The notes under the pieces are model-generated. The model made no database searches. It was not told the origin of the DNA and saw only the letters and a list, made by a program, of their open reading frames with translations. Source: an uncultured Collinsella sp. (GTDB taxonomy: Bacteria > Actinomycetota > Coriobacteriia > Coriobacteriales > Coriobacteriaceae). Taken from it: a stretch of 45,614 nucleotides of DNA. A program made the translations under genes and the position numbers. This document shows positions 25,173-32,566 of this stretch, one piece after another; within the stretch, counting starts at the first letter, position 1; each line of letters begins with the position of its first letter. The stretch covers positions 1 to 45,614 of the forward strand of contig CAJJZP010000019.1 in NCBI GenBank assembly GCA_905197665.1, read 5' to 3'.

Positions 25173-26093
25173 GTGGCAACTCAGAAATTCACCGGCGTTA
25201 TCCCTCCCGTCGTTGTTCCCGATACCGAAGATCACCAGCTCGATGTTGTCTCCTTTGAGCGCAGCATCAACCGCATGATCGATGCCGGCGTCGATGGCCT
25301 GTTCTTCCTGGGATCCTCGGGCGAGGTCGTCTTCTCCACCGACGAGCGCCGTCGCCGGATTATCGCCGAGGCCGTGCGCATCGTCGATCACCGCGTGCCT
25401 GTTCTGGTCGGCATCATCGATACCGAGACCGAGCGCATGATCGAGCACGGTAAGGTCGCTCAGGAGCTGGGCGCCGATGCCCTCGTCGCCACCTGCCCGT
25501 TCTATGCCCTGCAGGGCATGACCGAGGTCGAGGAGCACTTCCGCATCCTGCACGAGGAGCTCGACCTGCCCATCTTTGCCTATGACATTCCCGTCTGCGT
25601 TCACACCAAGCTCCCCTGGAAGCTCCTTGCCAAGCTCGGCGCCGAGGGCGTCCTTGCTGGCGTCAAGGATTCCTCGGGTGATGACATCTCGTTCCGCTAC
25701 CTCGTTCAGGAGAACGAGAAGAACGGCCATCCGATGAGTATCCTCACCGGTCACGAGGTTGTCGTCGACGGCGCTTACCTCGGTGGCGCCGACGGTTCTG
25801 TCCCGGGCCTTGCCAACGTTGAGCCCGAGGGCTACGTGCGCCAGTGGAAGGCCGCTCAGGCCGGTGACTGGGCTACCGTCAAGGCCGAGCAGGATCGCCT
25901 CAACGAGATCTCCCACATCTGGGATGTCACCTCGGGCGTCCAGGGCTATGCCGGTGGCGTCGGCGCCTTCAAGACCGCTATGAACCTCATGGGCATCTTC
26001 GACAGCCCGACCATGCCGCGCCCGGTGAAGGCCATGACCGGCGAGAACGTCGAGGCTATTAAGAAGGTCCTCCAGGACAACGGTCTCCTGTAA
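25173..26093 (+). CDS. nanA: NanA-like aldolase of the DapA/N-acetylneuraminate lyase family
   Basis: A 306-aa class I aldolase. Schiff-base Lys165 (KDSSGD), Tyr137 (YDIP) and the GSSGE carboxylate-binding loop (47-51) are at the positions they hold in E. coli NanA. Context with nanE- and nanK-like genes suggests cleavage of N-acetylneuraminate to ManNAc and pyruvate. However, the GYDE segment that helps define lyase specificity is GHEV here, so another 2-keto-3-deoxy acid or a divergent lyase is possible. GTG 25173 has AAGGAG 6 nt upstream. DapA function is unlikely given the neighbours. Confidence 0.75.
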   Translation: MATQKFTGVIPPVVVPDTEDHQLDVVSFERSINRMIDAGVDGLFFLGSSGEVVFSTDERRRRIIAEAVRIVDHRVPVLVGIIDTETERMIEHGKVAQELGADALVATCPFYALQGMTEVEEHFRILHEELDLPIFAYDIPVCVHTKLPWKLLAKLGAEGVLAGVKDSSGDDISFRYLVQENEKNGHPMSILTGHEVVVDGAYLGGADGSVPGLANVEPEGYVRQWKAAQAGDWATVKAEQDRLNEISHIWDVTSGVQGYAGGVGAFKTAMNLMGIFDSPTMPRPVKAMTGENVEAIKKVLQDNGLL

Positions 26094-26123
26094 AGCTTTC
26101 CCAGGCACCCGACCTCGCACCTC

Positions 26124-26168
26124 AACCGTGTGGCCATGACCCATTCGGTCAATTGCCACACGGTTTCT
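26124..26168 (+). terminator. Two-part hairpin after nanA
   Basis: AACCGTGTGGC (26124-26134) pairs with GCCACACGGTT (26155-26165), and inside it TGACC (26137-26141) pairs with GGTCA (26147-26151). TTTCTCG follows the stem. It is a probable terminator or processing site between nanA and the kinase gene. Confidence 0.6.
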
Positions 26169-26265
26169 CGGCGATCTTGGGCACCTGGATAACCTTTACT
26201 GCGCTGTGACGGCTAGCCTGACGGCGCATTTCCTGTAGTTGTTTTTATCTCCGAAGGAGAGCGAC

Positions 26266-27231
26266 ATGGAGAACAAGTACGTCTGCTCTGTCGATATCGG
26301 CGGAACTAAGATTGCGACTGCCATCATGGAGTACCCGGCTGACGGTAGTGTGCCCCATCCCGTTTTTGAGGCCGAGGTTCCCACGGAGGCCCAAGAGGGC
26401 GGCGAGGCCGTCTTCCAGCGTATTGAGGCGTCCATCAAGGCTGCTCTCGAGGCGAATCCCGATGTCGAGGTCCTTGGCGTCGGTATCGGTGCCGCCGGCG
26501 TCGTCGATCCCAAGACGGGCGCCATCGCGTATGCCAATGAGATCATGCCCGGCTGGTCCGGCGTTCAGTTGGGGCCGCGTCTGCGTGAGGATCTCGGTCT
26601 TCCCGTTGCCGTTGTAGGCGACGTGCAGGCTCATGCTCTGGGCGAGGCCCACTGGGGCGTCGGCAAGGGCAAGTTCTCCGTCTTGTGTCTTGGCATCGGT
26701 ACGGGCATTGGCGGCGCATATGTCGAGAACGGCCGCGTGATGCAGGGCTTCCATGGTGCTGCTGGCCATATGGGCCACATCGAGTGCTCGGCTGCCGCCG
26801 GCATTCCCTGCGCCTGCGGGCGTTCCGGTCATCTTGAGTCTGTCGCTTCGGGCACTTCCATTGGTCGTATGTACGATGAGCGCTTTGGCCGCGTCGACCC
26901 CAGCCGTCCTTCGGTCGGTCGCGATGTGAACGACCTGTGCCGCGCGGGCGACGCAAAGGCAACCGAGGTCATCCATGACGCCGGCTTTGCACTGGGTGCC
27001 AGCTTGGGCTCGCTCGCTAACATCCTGGACCCTGAGGTCATCGTGCTTTCGGGCGGCGTGATTCACCAAGGTCCCGATTGGCGTTCGCAGACGTGGAAGG
27101 ATTCGGTGCACGAGGGCTATGCCAGCCAGGCGCTCGATCCGCTTCAGGACACGCCGATCCTCATCGGTTCTCTGGAGGGCGACGCGCCGCTTATCGGTGC
27201 CGCCGAACACCTTCTTGCGTCGTTGAAGTAA
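26266..27231 (+). CDS. nanK: ROK-family sugar kinase, probably N-acetylmannosamine kinase
   Basis: A 321-aa ROK kinase. The ATP-binding motif DIGGTKIA lies at residues 10-17, and the C-terminal domain has the metal-binding stretch GHMGHIECSAAAGIPCACG with the last usual Cys replaced by His (GRSGH). ROK proteins include glucokinase and NanK; lying between nanA- and nanE-like genes, ManNAc 6-phosphorylation is the most likely role, giving ManNAc-6-P for NanE. No helix-turn-helix domain is fused, so it is a kinase and not a ROK repressor. ATG 26266 has GAAGGAG upstream. Glucokinase activity cannot be excluded. Confidence 0.8.
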   Translation: MENKYVCSVDIGGTKIATAIMEYPADGSVPHPVFEAEVPTEAQEGGEAVFQRIEASIKAALEANPDVEVLGVGIGAAGVVDPKTGAIAYANEIMPGWSGVQLGPRLREDLGLPVAVVGDVQAHALGEAHWGVGKGKFSVLCLGIGTGIGGAYVENGRVMQGFHGAAGHMGHIECSAAAGIPCACGRSGHLESVASGTSIGRMYDERFGRVDPSRPSVGRDVNDLCRAGDAKATEVIHDAGFALGASLGSLANILDPEVIVLSGGVIHQGPDWRSQTWKDSVHEGYASQALDPLQDTPILIGSLEGDAPLIGAAEHLLASLK

Positions 27232-27248
27232 ACATAACTACCAAGTGC

Positions 27249-27346
27249 GCCTTCTGAGGTGCCGCAGATTGACGTGAAAGAGGAGCGAAGCGTACTTCGG
27301 TACGCGAGCGACGGTTTGAACGTCAAGGTGCGGTGTCTCAGAAGGC
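27249..27346 (+). repeat. 98-nt complex inverted repeat between nanK and nanE
   Basis: An 18-bp outer stem (27249-27266 with 27329-27346, three wobble pairs) is followed by a 2x2 internal loop, a 7-bp stem (TTGACGT 27269-27275, ACGTCAA 27320-27326) and an apical GCGTAC-TTCG-GTACGC hairpin closed by the very stable C(UUCG)G tetraloop (27290-27305). It may be a cis-regulatory RNA, an RNase processing site or a small repeat element. Confidence 0.75.
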
Positions 27347-27371
27347 TGTTTTGAGAAAGGTTGAGTCGCAC

Positions 27372-28058
27372 ATGACCGTCGATCCTTTGATTCAATCCCT
27401 GAAGGGCAAGCTCGTCGTGAGCGTTCAGGCGTATATGGGCGAGCCGCTTCGTACGCCCGAGACCATGGCTCAAATGTCTCGCGCTTGCGAGCTTGGCGGC
27501 GCCGCCGCCATTCGCTGTCAGGGCCTTGCCGACATTGCCGCCATTAAGGGTCGCTGTGAGGTTCCTGTTATCGGCCTGTGGAAGGATGGGCACGAGGGCG
27601 TTTACATCACGCCGACGCTGCGTCACGCTCGCGCCTGCGTTGCCGCGGGTGCCGATATCGTGGCGATCGATGCCACCGATCGTCCGCGTCCCGATGGCAA
27701 GACCGTCGAGGACACCTTCCGTCCGCTGCACGAGGAGGGTGTGCTCCTGATGGCGGATTGTGCCACCATCGAGGACATTCGCCGTGCGGTTGATATGGGC
27801 TTCGACCTGGTATCCACCACGCTATCTCACGGTGTCGCCGCCATCGACTGCACCATGGCCGATGGCCCCGATCTGCCGCTCCTGCGTCAGGCGACCGAGG
27901 AATTCCCCGGCCTTCCCATCATCTGCGAGGGCCGCGTGCACACGCCCGAGGAGGCTCTCGCCGCGATCGATGCTGGCGCCTGGGCCGTTGTCGTCGGCAC
28001 CGCCATCACGCACCCCACGAGTATTACGAGTTGGTTCAAGGCTGCGCTTGAGGCGTAA
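27372..28058 (+). CDS. nanE: N-acetylmannosamine-6-phosphate 2-epimerase
   Basis: A 228-aa TIM-barrel enzyme that converts ManNAc-6-P to GlcNAc-6-P in sialic-acid catabolism. Family features are the N-terminal KGKLVVSVQA, AIRCQGLADIAAIK, Lys71 in IGLWKDGHEGVYITPT, DATDRPRP and Glu186 in ICEGRVHTPEEA, followed by GAWAVVVGTAITHP as the phosphate-binding loop. It is the most specific marker for ManNAc/sialic-acid use in this cluster. ATG 27372 is 11 nt after AAAGG, and the right arm of the 98-nt inverted repeat ends 25 nt before it. A strong terminator follows. Confidence 0.92.
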   Translation: MTVDPLIQSLKGKLVVSVQAYMGEPLRTPETMAQMSRACELGGAAAIRCQGLADIAAIKGRCEVPVIGLWKDGHEGVYITPTLRHARACVAAGADIVAIDATDRPRPDGKTVEDTFRPLHEEGVLLMADCATIEDIRRAVDMGFDLVSTTLSHGVAAIDCTMADGPDLPLLRQATEEFPGLPIICEGRVHTPEEALAAIDAGAWAVVVGTAITHPTSITSWFKAALEA

Positions 28059-28109
28059 GACAGGCCTCGTATCCGCTCGGGGCGGTATACTCAATATAGG
28101 CAATTGACC

Positions 28110-28147
28110 GCGCGGGATCCGGGTTGCTGGGTCCCGCGCTTGTTTTT
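28110..28147 (+). terminator. Intrinsic terminator between nanE and rapZ
   Basis: An 11-bp GC-rich stem (28110-28120 with 28129-28139) is followed by TTGTTTTT. The T run ends at 28147, immediately before the rapZ Shine-Dalgarno GGGAGG at 28148. A TATACT -10-like hexamer lies upstream at 28086-28091. Confidence 0.88.
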
Positions 28148-28159
28148 GGGAGGCAGCAC

Positions 28160-29080
28160 ATGCAAAAGGGAGATGCCATGGATGCGGCGGAGCGCTCGGA
28201 GCGCATCCCCGATATCGTCATCATCACCGGAATGTCCGGATCGGGCCGCACACAGGCCATGCACGTGTTCGAGGACATGGGCTATTTTTGCATTGATAAC
28301 CTGCCTCCGCGTCTGATCGCCCAGCTTGCCGAACTCGTCGGCATCAATACGGGCGTGGGCAGGCATCTTGCCGTCACCTGCGACCTGCGCAGCCAGGGCT
28401 TGTTCGATGAGCTGCTCGATGCCGTTGCCGCACTCGAGGAGCGCGAGATGAGCTGTGACATCGTGTTTCTCGAGGCCTCTGACGAGGTGCTGATTCGTCG
28501 CTACAGCGAAAATCGCCGCCGTCATCCCATTGCCAAGCCGGGGGAGACTACGGCCGATGCCATTCAGCGCGAGCGCCTTCAGCTGCAGGGCGTGCGCGAC
28601 CGAGCCGATATGATTATCGACACGAGCCGTCTGCGCACCTCTGCGCTGCGCAACAAGCTACGTATGGCATTTTCCGAGCTGTCCGACCAGCAGCTTATGG
28701 ATGTCCACGTGTTCTCGTTTGGCTTTAAGCACGGTATGCCCGTCGAGGCGGACATCATGATCGATGTCCGCTTCCTGCCCAATCCGTTCTACGATCCCGA
28801 GATGCGCACCATGACCGGTCTCGATAAGAAAGTCTCCGACTTTGTTCTGGACCATCCTAAGACCCAGGAGTTCTGGAAGGCCTGGACGCAGCTGCTCGAT
28901 ACGGTCATGCCCGGCTATATCGCGGAGGGCAAGCCGCAACTTTCTATTGCCATCGGTTGCACGGGCGGACAGCACCGTAGCGTCGCCATTGCCGAGGCCA
29001 CGGCACGTTATTTGGAAGGTGCCCAGTATCACGTGAGCATTTCCCATCGCGACCTGTCGCGCGCGAACACGAAAGCATAG
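28160..29080 (+). CDS. rapZ: RNase adapter/nucleotide-binding protein RapZ (YvcJ)
   Basis: A 306-aa cytosolic protein of the RapZ/YvcJ family, which in E. coli targets the GlmZ RNA to RNase E and senses glucosamine 6-phosphate. Domains are an N-terminal P-loop region (GMSGSGRT) followed by FEDMGYFCIDNLPP, and a C-terminal domain with the signature IGCTGGQHRSVAIAE. The P-loop Lys is replaced by Arg, a variant frequent in actinobacterial homologues. Two starts are plausible: ATG 28160 (GGGAGG upstream) and ATG 28178 (AAGGGAG upstream). whiA follows after 6 nt. No yvcK gene lies between them. Confidence 0.92.
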   Translation: MQKGDAMDAAERSERIPDIVIITGMSGSGRTQAMHVFEDMGYFCIDNLPPRLIAQLAELVGINTGVGRHLAVTCDLRSQGLFDELLDAVAALEEREMSCDIVFLEASDEVLIRRYSENRRRHPIAKPGETTADAIQRERLQLQGVRDRADMIIDTSRLRTSALRNKLRMAFSELSDQQLMDVHVFSFGFKHGMPVEADIMIDVRFLPNPFYDPEMRTMTGLDKKVSDFVLDHPKTQEFWKAWTQLLDTVMPGYIAEGKPQLSIAIGCTGGQHRSVAIAEATARYLEGAQYHVSISHRDLSRANTKA

Positions 29081-29086
29081 GCCTGC

Positions 29087-30016
29087 ATGTCGTTTACCGC
29101 CGAGGTGCGTGACGAGCTCGCGCGCTGCGAACCCGAATGTGAATACTGCGATTTGTCGACGCTTGCCGCCCTGACGCGTGTGAGCGGTACACTTTCGCTG
29201 GCCGGCTCCGGGCGGTATCGTTTGACGGTCGCGACCGAGACGGGCGCCGTCGCGCGCACGATGATCACACTGACGCATCGCATCCTTAAGCTCAAAACGG
29301 AATTCACCGTTCGTAAATCGGTCTTGCATAAGGTCCGTAACTATCTCATTACCCTGCCCGATCAACCCGACCTGGACAAGGCTCTGGTACTGCTGGGCAT
29401 TCTCGACCGCAGGGGAGGGCTCGTCGCCGGTGTTCCCCGGCACATCGTTGCCCGTCCCTGCTGCAGGCTTGCCTACATCCGCGGCGCGCTCATCGCCGGC
29501 GGTTTCGTGGCCGATCCCCGCGGCGACTTTCATTTGGAGATCGCGGTGCAGGGCGAGCAGTATGCCCGGGGACTTTGCGAACTATTGGAGCAGATTGGGG
29601 TCCATGCGCGCGTTAACGCGCGGCGCGGATCCTTTGCTGTCTACATTAAGAGCGCCGAGGAGATCGAGCATCTTTTAAAGCTGATTGGTGCCAAACGCAG
29701 CGTTGCCGAGATTGAGGAGGCGCGCGCGGTCAAGTTGGTTAAGAACGATGTGAACCGTCGCGTGAATGCCGAGCTCGCCAACCAGACCAGAAGCGCCGGG
29801 GCTGCCCAACATCAGCTTGCGCTTATCGATGAGCTCGAGCAGCGTGGCCTTCGCGATGCGCTTCCGCACGCCTTGGCGGTCTTTTGCGATCTGCGCGAGC
29901 GTTACCCCGATCTGTCGCTGCGTGATTTGGGGGAGATGGCTGACCCTCCCTTGTCGAAGTCGGCCCTCTACCATCGAGTTTTGAGGCTTGAAAAGCTCAT
30001 TGAAGCAAACAGGTAG
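29087..30016 (+). CDS. whiA: DNA-binding protein WhiA
   Basis: A 309-aa WhiA homologue with an N-terminal degenerate LAGLIDADG homing-endonuclease fold (RGALIAGGFVADPRGDFHLEI, about 133-153) and a C-terminal helix-turn-helix (YPDLSLRDLGEMADPPLSKSALYHRVLRL). WhiA controls sporulation genes in Streptomyces and supports division and chromosome segregation in Bacillus, so in a non-sporulating Coriobacteriia member a division role is likely. It starts 6 nt after rapZ. The region after its stop is AT-rich and carries the gap promoter. Confidence 0.95.
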   Translation: MSFTAEVRDELARCEPECEYCDLSTLAALTRVSGTLSLAGSGRYRLTVATETGAVARTMITLTHRILKLKTEFTVRKSVLHKVRNYLITLPDQPDLDKALVLLGILDRRGGLVAGVPRHIVARPCCRLAYIRGALIAGGFVADPRGDFHLEIAVQGEQYARGLCELLEQIGVHARVNARRGSFAVYIKSAEEIEHLLKLIGAKRSVAEIEEARAVKLVKNDVNRRVNAELANQTRSAGAAQHQLALIDELEQRGLRDALPHALAVFCDLRERYPDLSLRDLGEMADPPLSKSALYHRVLRLEKLIEANR

Positions 30017-30061
30017 TTTAAAGTATCGACTTATATACGGATTTAGCTGCTATTTTATTCT

Positions 30062-30075
30062 TTAAAACGTTTTAA
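30062..30075. promoter_or_regulatory. 14-bp perfect palindrome upstream of gap
   Basis: TTAAAACGTTTTAA is fully self-complementary and centred on CG, like LacI/CcpA-family operators. It lies about 33 nt upstream of the proposed gap -35 in a markedly AT-rich stretch. A related TAAAACGTTT is found at 17355-17364. Confidence 0.45.
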
Positions 30076-30107
30076 CGTAAATTTGATTTTCAATTTCGAC
30101 CATTCTC

Positions 30108-30137
30108 GTGAAATTCAAGTCCAAAAAAAGGTATATT
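30108..30137 (+). promoter_or_regulatory. Candidate gap promoter
   Basis: GTGAAA (30108-30113) and TATATT (30132-30137) are spaced by 18 nt. The AT-rich sequence upstream could act as an UP element. The transcript would carry a leader of about 65 nt before ATG 30210. Confidence 0.5.
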
Positions 30138-30209
30138 AGGCGAGTGGTTAGTTTGTGGGCCTCAACGGCGGGCGCTGTAGCTCGCGGGGGCCTTACGAAA
30201 GGAGACACA

Positions 30210-31235
30210 ATGGCAGTAAAGGTTGCTATTAACGGCTTCGGTCGCATCGGTCGTCTGGCTTTCCGTCAGATGTTCGGTCATGAGGGCTCCGAGATCGTCG
30301 CTATCAACGACCTCACCTCTCCCGATATGCTCGCTTACCTGCTGAAGTACGACTCCACGCAGGGCAACTACGCTCGCGATCACGAGGTCGTTGCTGGCGA
30401 GGATTCCATCACCGTTGACGGCAAGGAGATCAAGATCTACAAGGAGGCCGACGCCAACAACCTGCCTTGGGGCGACCTCGACGTCGACGTCGTTCTCGAG
30501 TGCACCGGCTTCTACACCAGCAAGGCTAAGGCTCAGGCCCACATCAACGCTGGCGCCAAGAAGGTCGTCATCTCCGCTCCGGCTGGCAGCGATCTGCCCA
30601 CCATCGTGTACAACGTCAACCACGAGACGCTGACCGCTGAGGACAACATCATCTCCGCTGCTTCCTGCACCACCAACTGCCTCGCCCCGATGGCCAAGGG
30701 TCTGAACGACTTCGCTCCCATCGTGTCCGGCATTATGACCACCATTCACGCCTGGACCGGCGACCAGATGCCGCTCGACGGCCCGCAGCGCAAGGGCAAC
30801 AAGCGTCGTAGCCGCGCCTGCGCCGTCAACATCGTCCCCAACACCACCGGTGCTGCTAAGGCTATCGGCCTGGTTCTCCCCGAGCTCAACGGTAAGCTCA
30901 TCGGTGCCGCCCAGCGCGTCCCGACGCCGACCGGCTCCATCACCAACCTCTACGCTGTCGTTGACAAGAAGGTCACCGTCGACGAGGTCAACGCCGCTAT
31001 GAAGGCCTACGCTGCCACCATCTCCGAGACCTTCGGTTACAACGAGGACGACATCGTCTCCACCGACATCATCGGCGAGACCCATGGCTCCATCTTCGAC
31101 GCCACTCAGACCATGTGCTCTGACCTCGGCAACGGCCAGACTCTCGTTCAGGTCACCTCTTGGTACGACAACGAGAACTCTTACACCTCTCAGATGGTCC
31201 GCACCATCAAGTACTTCGAGAAGTTCGTTGCTTAA
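30210..31235 (+). CDS. gap: Glyceraldehyde-3-phosphate dehydrogenase, type I
   Basis: A 341-aa glycolytic GAPDH that oxidises and phosphorylates glyceraldehyde 3-phosphate with NAD+. Visible features are the Rossmann motif INGFGRIGR (7-15), Asp34 in AINDL (favours NAD over NADP), catalytic Cys153 in SAASCTTNC and the following TTIHAWTGDQ with its catalytic His. ATG 30210 has AAAGGAG upstream. The codon choice is extremely C-rich at third positions, as expected for a very highly expressed gene. A strong terminator lies between it and pgk, so gap mRNA should exceed pgk mRNA. Confidence 0.97.
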   Translation: MAVKVAINGFGRIGRLAFRQMFGHEGSEIVAINDLTSPDMLAYLLKYDSTQGNYARDHEVVAGEDSITVDGKEIKIYKEADANNLPWGDLDVDVVLECTGFYTSKAKAQAHINAGAKKVVISAPAGSDLPTIVYNVNHETLTAEDNIISAASCTTNCLAPMAKGLNDFAPIVSGIMTTIHAWTGDQMPLDGPQRKGNKRRSRACAVNIVPNTTGAAKAIGLVLPELNGKLIGAAQRVPTPTGSITNLYAVVDKKVTVDEVNAAMKAYAATISETFGYNEDDIVSTDIIGETHGSIFDATQTMCSDLGNGQTLVQVTSWYDNENSYTSQMVRTIKYFEKFVA

Positions 31236-31272
31236 TTTAGCTTTTAGCGAATAGCTCGTTGAGCGTCTAAAG

Positions 31273-31319
31273 AAGGGCGCGGCCTTATAGGGCTTACACC
31301 CTAGGGTCGCGCCCTTTTT
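31273..31319 (+). terminator. Intrinsic terminator between gap and pgk
   Basis: A long stem pairs 31273-31284 with 31304-31316 (AAGGGCGCGGCC against GGTCGCGCCCTT), with an inner TAGGG/CCCTA extension. Five T residues end at 31319. No clear promoter is visible between it and the pgk start, so read-through is probably needed. Confidence 0.88.
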
Positions 31320-31329
31320 ATAGGAAATC

Positions 31330-31352
31330 GTCTGCCGTAATGGGAGGCAGAC
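31330..31352 (+). other. Small hairpin in the pgk leader
   Basis: GTCTGCC (31330-31336) and GGCAGAC (31346-31352) pair perfectly around a 9-nt loop, just upstream of the pgk ribosome binding site (AAAGG, 31360-31364). It could stabilise a processed 5' end. Confidence 0.45.
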
Positions 31353-31375
31353 ACGTACGAAAGGTAGAAGCAAAC

Positions 31376-32566
31376 ATGGCCTTTACCAAGAAGACCGTCC
31401 GCGACATCGATGTCGACGGCAAGCGCGTTCTCGTCCGCGTTGACTTCAACGTGCCTATCAAGGATGGCGTCGTTGGCGACACCACCCGTATCAAGGCTGC
31501 CCTGCCCACCATCAACTATCTCGTTGAGCACAACGCTCGCGTCATCCTCATGAGCCACCTCGGCCGTCCCGATGGCACCGGCTTCCAGCCCGAGCTGTCC
31601 CTCGAGCCCGTCGCCAAGAAGCTCGCCGAGCTCTCTGGTCTCGACGTCGCCTTCGTCGCCGACACCTATGGCGAGAAGGCTGCCGAGGCTGTCGCTGCCG
31701 TCGAGCCGGGCAAGGTTCTCGTTCTCGAGAACGTCCGCTTCGATAAGCGTGAGAAGAAGAACGATCCCGAGATCGCCAAGAAGCTTGCTTCCTATGGTGA
31801 CGTCTTCGTTCTCGATGCCTTCGGCACCGCTCATCGCGCCCAGGGTTCCGTCGTGGGCCCCGCCGCTTACCTGCCTGCCGTCGCCGGCTTCCTGCTCGAG
31901 AAGGAGGTCGACACGCTGACCGGCATCTTCGCCGAGCCCGAGCGTCCCTTCGTCGCTATCGTCGGCGGTTCCAAGGTTTCCTCCAAGATCGGCGTTCTCG
32001 ATCACCTCATCGACTCCGCTGACACCCTGATCATCGGTGGCGGCATGGCCTACACCTTCTTCCTGGCTCAGGGCTTGACCGTCGGTCAGTCCCTCAAGGA
32101 AGAGGACTGGGTCGAGCGCGCTGGCGAGATGCTCAAGAAGGCCGAGGAGAAGGGCGTTAAGATCCTGCTTCCCATCGACAACCGCGTTGCCGATCACTTT
32201 GGCGAGGACGCTGTCCCCGAGGTTGTCGCTTCCGACGCTATCCCCGACGATCGTGAGGGCATGGACATCGGCCCCAAGACCGAGGAGCTCTACGCCGAGG
32301 CTGTCAAGGGCGCCAAGACCGTGTTCTGGAATGGCCCCATGGGCGTCTTCGAGTTCGATAACTTCGCTCACGGCACCCAGGCTATCGCCGAGGCTGTTGC
32401 CGAGGCCGACTGCACCTCGATCATCGGCGGTGGCGACTCTGTCGCAGCTGTCAACAAGTTCAACCTGGCCGACAAGATGAGCTGGATCTCCACCGGTGGT
32501 GGCGCTTCCATGGAGCTCGTCGAGGGTAAGGCCCTGCCCGGAGTGGAGGCGCTTCTCGATGCCTAA
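31376..32566 (+). CDS. pgk: Phosphoglycerate kinase
   Basis: A 396-aa two-domain glycolytic kinase that makes ATP from 1,3-bisphosphoglycerate. Motifs seen are VRVDFNVP (about 21-28), SHLGRP, FVLDAFGTAHRAQGS, GGSKVSSKI and the C-terminal nucleotide loop GGGDSVAAV. ATG 31376 was chosen for the family N-terminus; AAAGG lies 11 nt upstream. Its stop overlaps the tpiA start by 8 nt, so pgk and tpiA are translationally coupled, and gpmI follows closely in the same run. Confidence 0.97.
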   Translation: MAFTKKTVRDIDVDGKRVLVRVDFNVPIKDGVVGDTTRIKAALPTINYLVEHNARVILMSHLGRPDGTGFQPELSLEPVAKKLAELSGLDVAFVADTYGEKAAEAVAAVEPGKVLVLENVRFDKREKKNDPEIAKKLASYGDVFVLDAFGTAHRAQGSVVGPAAYLPAVAGFLLEKEVDTLTGIFAEPERPFVAIVGGSKVSSKIGVLDHLIDSADTLIIGGGMAYTFFLAQGLTVGQSLKEEDWVERAGEMLKKAEEKGVKILLPIDNRVADHFGEDAVPEVVASDAIPDDREGMDIGPKTEELYAEAVKGAKTVFWNGPMGVFEFDNFAHGTQAIAEAVAEADCTSIIGGGDSVAAVNKFNLADKMSWISTGGGASMELVEGKALPGVEALLDA

